DNA of 64,000 bases from Pseudoalteromonas shioyasakiensis (lineage in GTDB: Bacteria > Pseudomonadota > Gammaproteobacteria > Enterobacterales > Alteromonadaceae), in the NCBI RefSeq assembly GCF_001550135.1, contig NZ_LRUE01000021.1, positions 63,434 through 127,433 on the forward strand. Reading direction: 5' to 3'. Under the pieces are notes generated by a model. It made no database searches. It was not told the DNA's origin and was given only the letters and a program-made list of their open reading frames with translations. This document shows, in pieces, positions 26,960 through 36,298 of the stretch. The position numbers were made by a program, and so were the translations under genes. The stretch's first letter is position 1; each line of letters opens with the position of its first letter.

Positions 26960-27811
26960 TTATACCCAGCGTAGTTTTGTTGCAAGTGTATGGCTTGCTC
27001 CAGGCGCAAGTTCAACACTATCATCAAGGACATTAGCCGCTTCTAAACACAGCATGACGTGGTATTCGTCATCAGCAAAATTAGAAAGACGTTTTGATTT
27101 ATCAATCCATGGGTTCCAAAGTACACAGGATGTTGAATTTTCGCGGCCTACTTCAATAATGCCATCAGGTGTAATGATACGCTGAGTGTCTTTTGCTTCG
27201 GTGTAAACCATATCTGTTTCACGCGTGAACGACACTAATTCATTTTGCTCAAATGGACCTTCAGCAAATTCAATGTATTTCGCGCCTTGCAGACCATCTA
27301 CTTTTGTTTCTTCAATTGCTGGTGTTGGGAAGTACGTGTGCAGTGCTTGAGTAAACTGTACTGTTTGGTTATCTAAGTTCGTGGTTGTTAAACGCATCTC
27401 TAAGCTAGAGGTTAAAATAAACTCAGCCAATAACTTAGTTTTATAAGGCCAATACTTTTCATCAACTTGCGTCATCGGCAATGACAAACTGATATAAATA
27501 GAATCGTCTTGTTCTTTCACTTCTTCTGCGCGCCATAAACTTGTGCGAGCAACACCATGAGCTGGCCAGCCTTCATGTTGGCTTACTCCGAACCATGGCC
27601 AACAAATCGGAATACCGCCTCGCACACCTTTGCCTTCTTGGTAATCTTCTAATTCTGAGACCCATAATAGTGGCTTTTTATCGGTTGGCGTGAACTCAGT
27701 GATCTGCGCACCTTGCAGAAAAATAGTTGCGCTACAAAACTCACTAGCAATTTTAATAAATTCAAGCCCGGTTTCACTTTGCTCAATCGTAACTGATGGC
27801 GATAACTTCAT
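26960..27811 (-). CDS. yeaD: D-hexose-6-phosphate mutarotase (aldose 1-epimerase family)
   Basis: About 283 aa from the ATG 27809-27811, preceded by GGGACGA; an ATG four codons upstream (27823) is the alternative. The motifs GAQITEF, GVRGGIPICWPWFG, HGVAR and LHTYF are those of YeaD-type epimerases; catalytic His and Glu are expected in HGVAR/HTYF and near the C-terminal region. The enzyme interconverts alpha and beta anomers of hexose-6-phosphates in the cytoplasm. Monocistronic, divergent from the MarR gene. Confidence 0.9.
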   Translation of the reverse strand: MKLSPSVTIEQSETGLEFIKIASEFCSATIFLQGAQITEFTPTDKKPLLWVSELEDYQEGKGVRGGIPICWPWFGVSQHEGWPAHGVARTSLWRAEEVKEQDDSIYISLSLPMTQVDEKYWPYKTKLLAEFILTSSLEMRLTTTNLDNQTVQFTQALHTYFPTPAIEETKVDGLQGAKYIEFAEGPFEQNELVSFTRETDMVYTEAKDTQRIITPDGIIEVGRENSTSCVLWNPWIDKSKRLSNFADDEYHVMLCLEAANVLDDSVELAPGASHTLATKLRWV

Positions 27812-28140
27812 AATTCGTCCCATTTAATGAAAGAAAAATCCACCTTACCCAATGCAGTGGCTTTTAGTAAATAATATTTAGTTATTTGTATAAATTGTTT
27901 TACTACAAAGTGATGGTGTCACCTCGTAGTTGCATTTTAAGTGTTAACAACAATTACTCTATCTAAATTTTAACTTTTGCTTTTTAATTTCTGCTCTAAT
28001 TATTTTAAAAGCATAAAAACAACCTTTATGGCCATAAATTATAAGCAATATAGTCATTATTTATTTGAACTCAATTTATTAGATGTGTAAAATTTTTTGA
28101 TTGCGGTTGCTCCACGCCGCCTTATTTAAGAGACAGAAAC
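27812..28140. promoter_or_regulatory. Divergent promoter region yeaD / marR
   Basis: A very AT-rich 329-bp gap without an ORF. Toward marR there is TTGAAC (28065-28070), a 17-bp spacer and TAAAAT (28088-28093), a good sigma-70 promoter whose start would be about 40 bp before the marR ATG. Nothing else was recognised. Confidence 0.5.
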
Positions 28141-28626
28141 ATGCAAAAGTATGACGAGCTACTAGTGTCGCTGCGTAAAGTGATCAGAGCCATCGACCTT
28201 CATTCAAAACAGCTCAATAAAACCTCTGGCTTAACAGGCCCACAATTACTGATTATGAACGAGGTTGCACAAACCGATGGCATAACCGCTAGTCGCATTG
28301 CACAAAATGTAAATCTAAGCCCAGCGACGGTTACTAATATCTTAGACCGCATAGAAAACCGTAACCTGATCACTCGTGTACGTAGCCAATTAGATAAACG
28401 CCGAGTTAGTTTGCATCTCACAGAAGCGGGGAAACAGCTACTAGATCAAGCACCTCAGCCTCTGCAAGAACACTTCATTGAAAAGTTCTCAGCACTCGAT
28501 GAGTGGGAGCAAAGCTTACTACTTTCATCAATGCAACGTATTGCCGCAATGATGGATGCAGATCAGCTTGATGCTTCACCCCTGCTTGAAGTTGGCGCAA
28601 TCACCAAGACATTAGAACCACAGTAA
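28141..28626 (+). CDS. MarR-family transcriptional regulator
   Basis: A 161-aa regulator with the MarR winged-helix core: TDGITASRIAQNVNLSPATVTNILDRIENRNLI (recognition helix around 58-72) and the wing RVRSQLDKRRVSLHLTEAG (about 80-98). Dimerisation helices lie at both ends. MarR proteins are usually ligand-released repressors. The target may be the porin gene 105 bp downstream, or itself, but no operator was identified. Confidence 0.88.
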   Translation: MQKYDELLVSLRKVIRAIDLHSKQLNKTSGLTGPQLLIMNEVAQTDGITASRIAQNVNLSPATVTNILDRIENRNLITRVRSQLDKRRVSLHLTEAGKQLLDQAPQPLQEHFIEKFSALDEWEQSLLLSSMQRIAAMMDADQLDASPLLEVGAITKTLEPQ

Positions 28627-28731
28627 AAATTAAAACTGATTGATTAATATTAATTTTCTGTGTCGAGTCTTGGGTTCAGCATGAATATCAACTATGCTTG
28701 GTAGTACCCATTCCAACACTAGCGAAAATTC

Positions 28732-30051
28732 ATGCTTAAACTATCAAAGTTAGCCCTCGCAATAGCCTTGGGCACAACTTCAAGTCTTAGTCAGGCATCT
28801 GAAATTGATGACCTTCAAAAGCAGCTGCAATTGCTGAAACAGCAAATGCAACAACTGCAAAGCAAACTTGATGCTGCCGAAGAAAAATCGCAGCAACAAG
28901 CCGAAAAACAAGCGCAGATTGATGCACAAGTAGCAAAACAGCAAAAGCAACTTGAGCAACAAACAGCAGCTGTTGAAGCTCCTAAAAAAGAATCTGGCAT
29001 TAAGGTCGGGGGTGCAGTACGTACCAACTTCAGCCATACATCTTATAATGATGGTAATAAAAACCGCGGTGGTGACTTCGATTTTGACATCTTCAGGCTA
29101 AATTTTGCAGGCGATGTCGGTGATGTGCAGCTTAACGCTGAGATCCGTTTTTTCGATTACATGACTGCAGTTAAGTATGCCTATGCAGCCTATGACTTTG
29201 CCGAAGACTGGCAGGTACAGGCAGGTATTACCAAAGTGCCCTTTGGTAACTGGCCTTATAACTCACACAACTACTTCTTTGGCACCACTTACTATATTGG
29301 TCTTGAAGATGACCACGATCTGGGTGTGCTATTCAAGCGCAAAATTGCTGACAACTGGCAAATTGATCTTGGCTTTTTCAAAAATGATGAGCTAGGTGGT
29401 GTTGATGGTTACGTAAGCGACAGAAGCGACCGCTACTCATATGATGTTGTTGGTTTCCGCTCAGCTGATGAAGGTGTATATGCCGAACCAACCAATGCGA
29501 TTGGTGAGTACAACACCTTCTCTGGTCGTTATGGCTATCATTTTGAGCATGACGGCGGCACCACCGAGCTAGGTGTTTCTGCGTTATCGGGTGGCTTGCA
29601 TGACGGTGAAGATAAAGCCGGCGATTACTACGCTTGGGCTGTGCACTTAAACAGTACTATTGGTCCATGGAATTTCCAGCTCCAGCATGGTGAGTATAAC
29701 TACGATATCGACAACGTCGACCGTATGGCCGTGGGTGCTTATGCGTTTTACGATAGTATTGCCGCAGAAGCGACCATGACTAATGCTAATATCGCTTACA
29801 GCCTGCCTGTAGAGTGGGGGCCGGTAACAAACCTGCAGTTTTATAATGACTACGGCATCATTTATGACAAGTCAGATAACAGCGAAGATACATGGATGAA
29901 TGTAACCGGTGTATCTGTTGCCGCAGGTGGCTTATTCACTTACTTTGATTTTGTACAAGCGAAAAACCAACCATTTGTTGGTGGTTCAATTGCTGGCGAC
30001 AGCGACGAGACTGAAACCCGCTTCAATATCAATATAGGTTATTACTTTTAG
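28732..30051 (+). CDS. Outer-membrane porin with N-terminal coiled coil
   Basis: A 439-aa protein: signal peptide (about 1-22, ending SQAS), a Gln-rich coiled coil (about 24-85: DDLQKQLQLLKQQMQQLQSK type heptads), and a 16-strand-type beta-barrel from KVGGAVRTNFS to the C-terminal GYYF, with terminal Phe for BAM recognition. This arrangement is like DcaP/OprO-type trimeric porins, where the coiled coil forms a periplasmic stalk. Strands are acidic, which may favour cationic or neutral solutes. Ended by the terminator at 30078. Confidence 0.82.
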   Translation: MLKLSKLALAIALGTTSSLSQASEIDDLQKQLQLLKQQMQQLQSKLDAAEEKSQQQAEKQAQIDAQVAKQQKQLEQQTAAVEAPKKESGIKVGGAVRTNFSHTSYNDGNKNRGGDFDFDIFRLNFAGDVGDVQLNAEIRFFDYMTAVKYAYAAYDFAEDWQVQAGITKVPFGNWPYNSHNYFFGTTYYIGLEDDHDLGVLFKRKIADNWQIDLGFFKNDELGGVDGYVSDRSDRYSYDVVGFRSADEGVYAEPTNAIGEYNTFSGRYGYHFEHDGGTTELGVSALSGGLHDGEDKAGDYYAWAVHLNSTIGPWNFQLQHGEYNYDIDNVDRMAVGAYAFYDSIAAEATMTNANIAYSLPVEWGPVTNLQFYNDYGIIYDKSDNSEDTWMNVTGVSVAAGGLFTYFDFVQAKNQPFVGGSIAGDSDETETRFNINIGYYF

Positions 30052-30077
30052 TAACCCTATTGCTCCATACACCTATT

Positions 30078-30105
30078 TAGCCCAGCCTTGCGCTGGGCTA
30101 TTTGT
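30078..30105 (+). terminator. Terminator of the porin gene
   Basis: TAGCCCAGC-CTTGC-GCTGGGCTA (30078-30100) followed by TTTG; a strong stem with a short U tract. Confidence 0.75.
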
Positions 30106-30128
30106 CACACCTCAAACCAGTTACAAAT

Positions 30129-30171
30129 GCAAACGAAAATTATTGCCATTTAGTTGACTGACAGCTAGTAT
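30129..30171 (+). promoter_or_regulatory. Fur-controlled promoter of the ECF sigma gene
   Basis: GCAAACGAAAATTATTGCC (30129-30147) matches the 19-bp Fur consensus at 12 positions and overlaps the -35 of TTGCCA (30143-30148), 17 bp, TAGTAT (30166-30171). Iron repression of the sigma gene is the usual FecI arrangement. Confidence 0.6.
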
Positions 30172-30206
30172 CCTTTTCCTTTTTAAATTACCTAAAAAGG
30201 TGACTT

Positions 30207-30677
30207 TTGGAACGCTATTACGCTGAAGTTTTAAATTACATTTCACGCTCCGTTGGCTGTAAAGAAAAGGCGCAAAACATTGTACAAGAAGCCTACTTAA
30301 GGATACTGAATCATAAGAAAAACAATCCAAATCATGATTCAACCCAGCAGCGTGCTCTATTTTTTACTACAGCAAAAAACATTGTTATCGATCAGTATCG
30401 TAAAAAGCGAAAAGTAACCGAAGAGGTTGAACTAGATCTTATTGCTCCCGCTGACTTTGAGCCAGAATCAAAACTCGCGGCACAGCAACAACTCAAGCAA
30501 CTTTACCAATGCATTGAACAGCTGCCGCAAAAAACAAAACAAGCCTTTGTACTTTATAAGTTTAAAAATCTTAGCCAACATCAAATTGCATCGCAAATGA
30601 ACATTTCTGTTAGTATGGTTGAAAAGCACCTAGCAACAGCCATGATGTTATGCCGTGAAACACTGAATAGAAAATAG
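30207..30677 (+). CDS. FecI-like ECF RNA polymerase sigma factor
   Basis: A 156-aa sigma factor. The start is TTG (30207-30209), decided by AAGGTGA just upstream; no ATG is available. Region 2 includes YLRILNHKKN and the -10 reading segment ALFFTTAKNIVIDQYRKKRK; region 4 is CIEQLPQKTKQAFVLYKFKNLSQHQIASQMNISVSMVEKHLATAM. It would direct polymerase to the linked receptor when released by the FecR-like gene 11 bp downstream. The signal is probably heme, because heme oxygenase genes follow (inference). Confidence 0.92.
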   Translation: MERYYAEVLNYISRSVGCKEKAQNIVQEAYLRILNHKKNNPNHDSTQQRALFFTTAKNIVIDQYRKKRKVTEEVELDLIAPADFEPESKLAAQQQLKQLYQCIEQLPQKTKQAFVLYKFKNLSQHQIASQMNISVSMVEKHLATAMMLCRETLNRK

Positions 30678-30688
30678 GAAAGTATACA

Positions 30689-31633
30689 ATGGACCGTCAG
30701 CAAACATTATTGCAAGAGCAAGCAAATAAGTGGCTAGAACAGCAAAAGTGTGGCTTTACTACAGAACAAGAAGAGCAATTTCAGTATTGGCTTTCACTTA
30801 ACCCTGATCACAAGACTATTTTCGAAGAAAGTAAACAAATAGACGGCTTGTTAGCACAGTTTTCAGAACAAGAAATTGAGAACCTATCTACATCAAAAGT
30901 CTTTCGTTTTTCACAAGCAAATGTATGGATGGCAACAGCAGCATGCTTAGCGATATTCATGATAAGCCTGATCAGTTTCACATTATTGCCCCATACTGAA
31001 AGCAGCGATTACAGTGCTCAATATAGCTCAGCAGTTGGTGAGCAGCTTAAAGTAAACCTACCAGAAGGCTCTAAGCTATATTTAGATGCACAAACAAACC
31101 TAAACATTAATTTTAATGAGCACATTCGCTCAAATACCTTAGTAAAAGGGCGAGCCTTATTTGATGTCACGACAAACCCCAAGCGACCATTTATCGTCAA
31201 TACAGATACCACTAAAATAACCGTGTTAGGTACTAGGTTTACAGTTGATAAAAAACCATTAAACACACGCATTCTCGTCTCGCATGGTAGAGTCAAGGTT
31301 CAAAATAATCAGCATATCGTTGAACTAATACAAGGTCAGCAAGCTTATGTTAATGAGCAAGGTATCTCTGTTGAAAATATCAACCCAACTCTTATTGATG
31401 CATGGCAACATGGGCGACTAATTTTTGACAATACACCTCTCAATGAAGTTTTTGTAGAGTTCAACCGATACCATGACAGAGAATTTAAATTTGCCAGTAA
31501 TGAATTGAGCCAACTACCTTTGTCTGGAACATTTAATGCCTCAGAATTGGATAATTTTTTAAAATTATTACCCCATGTAATTCCTGTTAAAATAAAAACA
31601 GAAAAAGATCAGATAGTTATAAAAAAACTATAA
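30689..31633 (+). CDS. FecR-like anti-sigma factor
   Basis: A 314-aa inner-membrane regulator: a cytoplasmic N-terminal sigma-binding helix bundle (NKWLEQQKCGFTTEQEEQFQYWL), one membrane helix (about 78-99), and a periplasmic FecR domain (about 110-215: VKGRALFDVTTNPKRPF, VLGTRFTV) followed by an STN-like C-terminal domain (about 235-314) that would meet the receptor's signalling domain. AGGAAAG precedes the ATG. It couples receptor occupancy to sigma release. Confidence 0.92.
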   Translation: MDRQQTLLQEQANKWLEQQKCGFTTEQEEQFQYWLSLNPDHKTIFEESKQIDGLLAQFSEQEIENLSTSKVFRFSQANVWMATAACLAIFMISLISFTLLPHTESSDYSAQYSSAVGEQLKVNLPEGSKLYLDAQTNLNINFNEHIRSNTLVKGRALFDVTTNPKRPFIVNTDTTKITVLGTRFTVDKKPLNTRILVSHGRVKVQNNQHIVELIQGQQAYVNEQGISVENINPTLIDAWQHGRLIFDNTPLNEVFVEFNRYHDREFKFASNELSQLPLSGTFNASELDNFLKLLPHVIPVKIKTEKDQIVIKKL

Positions 31634-31654
31634 TTTATAAAGTTTTTATTGAGG

Positions 31655-31679
31655 GATTCTCATTCTCATTCGTTTTCAT
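31655..31679 (+). promoter_or_regulatory. Fur-like box upstream of the STN receptor
   Basis: Read on the minus strand, AATGAAAACGAATGAGAATGAGAAT is a run of GAGAAT/GAAAAC-type hexamers, as seen at Fur sites. It lies 32-56 bp before the receptor ATG, so the receptor may be repressed by Fur separately from the sigma operon. Confidence 0.55.
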
Positions 31680-31710
31680 TTTAGTTAGTTAATTACTTGG
31701 ATGTAAATGA

Positions 31711-34344
31711 ATGAAAACCCCTTACTCTTTAACCACTAAATTATCACCTTTGGCATTTGCACTTGGGTTAGCCCTAAGCGCTCCCCTTGCCGCTCAAGAT
31801 AGAGCGGTATTTACTTTTAACATTGCTGAGCAATCATTAAGTAACTCACTTAACCAGCTAGCACAGCAAGCGAACATGAACCTTATTGCTGATGCAAAAA
31901 TATTAGAAGGTATTGTCGCTCCTTCAATACATGGCCAAAAATCAGTATATGATGCTTTAGAAGTCGCTCTTAAGAATACAGCTATTCGAGCAGAAGTAAT
32001 CGATAACAGTATTGTTATAAAGTCGACCAATTCAAAAAACTCAACCTCTTCTACTACCGATAAAGACAGCGCTGTCTCTAATGATTTAACAGAAAAACAA
32101 AAAGATATAGAAGTTATCGTAGTAAAAGGTACGCAATTAAAAATAACTCGAGAAGAGATGGACCGCACAAGCGGCCTTTCAAACTCTGATATTTTTTCAA
32201 CTTTTTCAGGAATTGAGGCGAATAATATTCGTAACGAAGCAGGTGCATTAGACGTGGGCATCCGAGGCGTACAGGGTGAAGGCCGAGTTCCCATTTTTAT
32301 TGATGGTAGCTTACAGTCTACTCACACTAACCGCGGTTATATGGGCACCTCTGATCGCACTTACATTGACTCAGACCTGATCAGTACAGTGAATGTCGAA
32401 AAAGGCCCTACGGCAAAAGCCTCACCATTTAGCGCAGGCGCTATCGGTGGCACAGTCAGTATGAGCACTTTAAATCCTGCTGATATTTTAAAGGAAGGTC
32501 AAAATTTAGGCGCATTAGTAAAACTAAAAACATACAACAACAACTCCATGCCAAAAGTAAGTGATGACCCTGTAGAGCAAGAGTATTACCAAGTAGCGCC
32601 AAGCCATAACAGTACAGACTTTGAAAACGGGTCAATGGTTCTAGCTACAGCTTATAAAAATGATGACTTCAGCGCAGTACTTGCTTTTAGTGACAAAAAG
32701 GTCGGCAACTACTTTGCTGGTAGTAATGGTTATGAAGATTTTGTTGAAGTTGTTGAGGGCTGGCTGAGTACTTTTGAAATTCACCCTCCGGTATCACCTG
32801 GCGCAGAAGTCGTTAATACGAGCTTTGAAAGTGAATCTTACTTAGCTAAATTTAGTTATGAGTTTACCGATGAACACACTCTCGAAGTCAATACCCGCCA
32901 TCATCAGCAAGCCGCAGGGGAAATGCTCGCTTCTTATTGGCATAAATATGAAGAAGGTGATTACCGCCGCCTACCTGACGGCACATGGGAAGAAATTCCT
33001 GCAGGTGAAGAGGCAATGCCACAATGGCAACTTGGTACAGCACATGTAAATAGTATCAGTGCTATTTACCACTACTTACCAACGAACAACTCACTTATCG
33101 ATTTGAAAGTGAACCTTTGGAACACGCATGCAAAATTAGATCAATACAATGCATTGGCAAGCAACCTAGGTTCAAACGCATTACAATATACCCACCAGTA
33201 TGCAAATACTCGTTCAGGCTTTAGTGCTTATAATGTATCAAGCTTTAAAATTGCCAGCCAGATCCCTACAACCTTGACCACTGGCTACGCGTGGCAGTCT
33301 GAAGAATTAAAACCAAAAGAAGGTTATGAAGACACCTTCTATACAAAATACCCTACATCACGTGATGGTAAGCGAACCTCAAATAGTTTTTTTGCTAATG
33401 CGCAATTAGATTTTAATGACTTAGAACTTCTATTAAACATGAACCTTCATGATGCCAAAATTGAAGACCGCCAAGCTGAATTAGAGCATAACTTTGATGC
33501 TAAACTAGATTTAACCTTGCAAGCTTCATATCTTCTGATTGGCAACACATTTGTATCTGCTAAGTATAGTAAGGCATATCGAATGCCGAGTTTATACGAG
33601 GGAACCGTTTCTAATGAGGTGTTTTCTTTCTCACCCGGCTACCCAATTACTCCTGAGCGAACAAATTCATACGAATTGAATATTGAAAGCACATTTAGTG
33701 ACATCATCGCAACCAATGATAACTTTACTTTCAATTTCAGCCTATTCCACACTGAAATAAAAGATATGCTTGCTACGGCGAACCTACCCAACAAGGATCC
33801 TGAAGCGTATTCTTGGCAACGCACCTATGCATTTACAAACTATGACTCATTCACCCTTCCCGGTATCGAGTTAAAACTAGATTATAAAAGTCAGTACCTC
33901 TATGCATCTGCATCAATGATCAATTACCAAGACGTAGAGATGTGTTCAAATGAATTGGCAGATATTGGCGGTGCTGAACGTTGTAATAGTGAAGGCTTTT
34001 TAGGCAGTTTAACCCCGTTGCGAATTCCTCCTGAAAAGAGTTACATCGTCAATATCGGTGCAACCTTGTTTGATGATTCATTAGATACAGGTTTTATTTA
34101 TAAAAAGCATACCGATAAGCGCCATCCTGGCGGCTTCTTATCATCAACAGGTGTTGATGCACTTGAGTATATCCCATCTGGTTATCAATTAGATTTTTAC
34201 CTTGATTACACGTTCAACGAAAGCCTGAGTGGCTATGCATCTGTAACTAATCTAACTGACCAATATAAAGTTTCAACGGGTTCTATTGTCGCCATGCCCG
34301 AGCCTGGAAAGACCATTACTCTTGGCCTAGAAATCAAACTTTAA
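31711..34344 (+). CDS. TonB-dependent receptor with STN signalling domain, probable heme receptor
   Basis: An 877-aa outer-membrane receptor: signal peptide (about 1-28), secretin/TonB N-terminal (STN) domain (about 33-110: FNIAEQSLSNSLNQLAQQANMN), plug starting near VIVVKGTQLKITREEM, and a barrel ending in LGLEIKL. The segment AYRMPSLYEG followed by PERTNSYELN occupies the FRAP/NPDL-type position of heme and hemoglobin receptors. The STN domain would signal to the FecR-like protein, as in HasR/HasS/HasI. Heme as substrate is inferred from these motifs and the following heme oxygenases. Confidence 0.87.
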   Translation: MKTPYSLTTKLSPLAFALGLALSAPLAAQDRAVFTFNIAEQSLSNSLNQLAQQANMNLIADAKILEGIVAPSIHGQKSVYDALEVALKNTAIRAEVIDNSIVIKSTNSKNSTSSTTDKDSAVSNDLTEKQKDIEVIVVKGTQLKITREEMDRTSGLSNSDIFSTFSGIEANNIRNEAGALDVGIRGVQGEGRVPIFIDGSLQSTHTNRGYMGTSDRTYIDSDLISTVNVEKGPTAKASPFSAGAIGGTVSMSTLNPADILKEGQNLGALVKLKTYNNNSMPKVSDDPVEQEYYQVAPSHNSTDFENGSMVLATAYKNDDFSAVLAFSDKKVGNYFAGSNGYEDFVEVVEGWLSTFEIHPPVSPGAEVVNTSFESESYLAKFSYEFTDEHTLEVNTRHHQQAAGEMLASYWHKYEEGDYRRLPDGTWEEIPAGEEAMPQWQLGTAHVNSISAIYHYLPTNNSLIDLKVNLWNTHAKLDQYNALASNLGSNALQYTHQYANTRSGFSAYNVSSFKIASQIPTTLTTGYAWQSEELKPKEGYEDTFYTKYPTSRDGKRTSNSFFANAQLDFNDLELLLNMNLHDAKIEDRQAELEHNFDAKLDLTLQASYLLIGNTFVSAKYSKAYRMPSLYEGTVSNEVFSFSPGYPITPERTNSYELNIESTFSDIIATNDNFTFNFSLFHTEIKDMLATANLPNKDPEAYSWQRTYAFTNYDSFTLPGIELKLDYKSQYLYASASMINYQDVEMCSNELADIGGAERCNSEGFLGSLTPLRIPPEKSYIVNIGATLFDDSLDTGFIYKKHTDKRHPGGFLSSTGVDALEYIPSGYQLDFYLDYTFNESLSGYASVTNLTDQYKVSTGSIVAMPEPGKTITLGLEIKL

Positions 34345-34413
34345 GTTCTTATTTTACCTTATACATTGCAGCGATCATTTTTCACTGCAATGTGCTTTAT
34401 CTATGGAGTAAAC

Positions 34414-35004
34414 ATGTCTCTTACCATTACTGAACATTCGCGATCTCAAGCACTAAAAACAGCAACGACTGATGTGCACAATAATGTCGATAAAAGCATC
34501 ATGGCCCAAAACCCATTTGCCGATACAAGCAGCTATATATTATTTTTAAGTTTACAGTACAACTTCTTGAAAGATGTCAGTGCATTATACGAACACCCAG
34601 AACTTGCTAAGCATATAAATGATCTAATCGCACGTCGTCGCTTGTCTTTATTAGAACAGGACTTTCAAGACCTGAAATACGCATTACCAGAAACCCCTTT
34701 AGAACCTTCTATCACCCATGAGACAAATTTTGCTACCGCTTTAGGTTGGCTCTATGTTGTTGAGGGCTCAAAAGTTGGAGCTGCTATGCTTGGTAAGCAA
34801 GTAGAGGCACAGCTAAACTTCGATGCTAACCATGGCGCTCGATATTTGAAAGGACCTGGAGCAGGTCGAGGAAGTGCATGGCGAGAACTCACACAACTAA
34901 TAGACACGTTAGAGCTAACACAAGCCCAAGAAGCTGCTCTAATTGAAGGTGCTCGCCAAGCCTTTACACGCTTTCAACAATTTCAAAGCCAAGTGTATTC
35001 ATGA
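34414..35004 (+). CDS. Biliverdin-producing heme oxygenase
   Basis: A 196-aa all-helical cytoplasmic enzyme from the ATG 34414-34416 with TGGAG upstream (a longer ORF from 34366 is unlikely). The proximal heme ligand is His22 in TTDVHNNVD, aligned with His of PigA/HemO. The distal helix is GWLYVVEGSKVGAAML with the glycines that make room for the heme. It would open imported heme to biliverdin, CO and iron. It lies 69 bp after the receptor, and its stop overlaps the ybaN start (ATGA). Confidence 0.9.
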   Translation: MSLTITEHSRSQALKTATTDVHNNVDKSIMAQNPFADTSSYILFLSLQYNFLKDVSALYEHPELAKHINDLIARRRLSLLEQDFQDLKYALPETPLEPSITHETNFATALGWLYVVEGSKVGAAMLGKQVEAQLNFDANHGARYLKGPGAGRGSAWRELTQLIDTLELTQAQEAALIEGARQAFTRFQQFQSQVYS

Positions 35005-35390
35005 AATTTAACCTTCGACTAATAAGGTACAAACAAACCACACTAAAACTAAGTGGGTTTACTTTAGTAGCTCTAGGTGTTGTAGGTATGGCTTTGCCTA
35101 TTATGCCAACAACGATTTTTTTTATACTTGCCTTAGTGTGCTTTAGTCATGCTTCACCAACACATGCAAAGCAGTTACTTAACCACCCTCGCTTTGGATT
35201 AACATTGCGTTTATGGCAAGAAAACAAAGTAATACCTGTCAAAGCAAAGCTCATGGCAGTAACGTGTATATGTTTTAGTTTCTCATTATTAGCCTTAGCA
35301 GAACCCGCTCTATGGCTGGTTTTCATGATTGGTTTTATAAAGATTCTTATTGTGACATATATCCTTACACGACCATCAAGTATCGCTTAG
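35001..35390 (+). CDS. ybaN: YbaN-family (DUF454) inner-membrane protein, copy 1
   Basis: A 129-aa protein with the DUF454 signature GVVGMALPIMPTTIFFILALVCF followed by SHASP and LLNHPRFG. Helices at about 16-50 and 78-120. The family function is not established. The ATGA overlap with the heme oxygenase gene indicates coupled translation, and the pair recurs at 35720-36795, so a role in heme or biliverdin handling is plausible. Confidence 0.85.
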   Translation: MKFNLRLIRYKQTTLKLSGFTLVALGVVGMALPIMPTTIFFILALVCFSHASPTHAKQLLNHPRFGLTLRLWQENKVIPVKAKLMAVTCICFSFSLLALAEPALWLVFMIGFIKILIVTYILTRPSSIA

Positions 35391-35554
35391 TACATGCTAT
35401 AAAGCATGTTGGAACTAAACTTCACAGTCAAACACCTCCATGCTTTTTTACTTTTTTATAATGTAGCTTTGGAGTATTGATAAAACGTTACAAACACAAA
35501 ACAAAGAATATTCAGGTCCGATCTGTACCTTTAGTAAAAACATTTTCTGGCTAT

Positions 35555-35573
35555 ACAAATGAAAATCATTATT
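35555..35573. promoter_or_regulatory. Fur box upstream of the second heme oxygenase-ybaN pair
   Basis: The core ATGAAAATCATTAT matches ATGATAATCATTAT at 13 of 14 positions. It lies 147 bp before the second oxygenase start in a 329-bp gap (35391-35719) with no other recognised feature, so the second pair has its own iron-regulated promoter. Confidence 0.75.
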
Positions 35574-35719
35574 ATATAGAATCATTCTAAGCCCGGTTTA
35601 TTGTTAAAAGCTGTATAGCAGCTTTGCCTGATTATCACTTAGAAATTATGGGTATAACCCTATGACAACATCAACTACCCCGTGCATTTACTCTAAAGAC
35701 GTTGCTGAGGAACATATTC

Positions 35720-36298
35720 ATGCCAATACTCGAGCTACTTTCTCGAGCTGAAAAGCTAAAACAAACGATAAGCATCATAACCGATGATATTGATCATCAT
35801 TTATTAGCGTTAGCGCCTAGTGCTGATTTAGATAACTATAAAAAGTTTTTAACCTTACAGTATGTCTACCAGTTAGAATTAAAAGGCCTCTACGAGCATG
35901 CTGATTTACATCAATATATAGATAACTTACATGATCGTACGCGATTATCTTTAATCAAGCAGGACTTAGACGATTTAAAGCACCCATTACCAAATCATCA
36001 ACAGTACCCCTGCCGCTTTCAAAATGCCGACTTTGCCTATGTACTTGGTTGGCTGTATGTAATTGAAGGAGCGCAATTTTCTGCAGCTACATTAGGCAAA
36101 CAGGTAGAAGCTGAGCTAAAGTTAAATAATCAACGTGGTGCACGCTACCTTGCTAAAGCAAGTGAATACTCTAAAGACTGTCAACTAAATCATCTTATTG
36201 ATAACCTTGAGCTCTGTGAACAGCAACAAGCCACCTTGATAGAGGGTGCCGAGCAAGCACTGCAACGATTTAAGTTTTATCAGGCCCAGCTTTATTGA
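35720..36298 (+). CDS. Heme oxygenase paralog lacking the proximal histidine
   Basis: A 192-aa paralog of the enzyme at 34414 (start at ATG 35720-35722, TGAGGAA upstream). Anchoring on the shared YKKFLTLQY/YILFLSLQY and GWLYV.EG blocks gives an ungapped N-terminal alignment, in which the proximal His22 of copy 1 is Thr21 here. The distal GSKVG is GAQFS, losing a glycine. A His-His pair five residues later (DHHLL) might substitute but is out of register. It may bind heme differently, act on another tetrapyrrole, or be regulatory. The ORF is intact and coupled to its own ybaN copy (ATGA overlap). Confidence 0.82.
   Translation: MPILELLSRAEKLKQTISIITDDIDHHLLALAPSADLDNYKKFLTLQYVYQLELKGLYEHADLHQYIDNLHDRTRLSLIKQDLDDLKHPLPNHQQYPCRFQNADFAYVLGWLYVIEGAQFSAATLGKQVEAELKLNNQRGARYLAKASEYSKDCQLNHLIDNLELCEQQQATLIEGAEQALQRFKFYQAQLY

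Noticed and set aside
28780..29037. Overlapping minus-strand ORFs rich in Cys, Leu and Phe
   Set aside because: Antisense of the Gln-rich coiled coil of the porin; low-complexity artefact.
31794..32294. 166-aa minus-strand ORF
   Set aside because: Lies wholly within the STN receptor gene, which has clear signal, STN and plug motifs.
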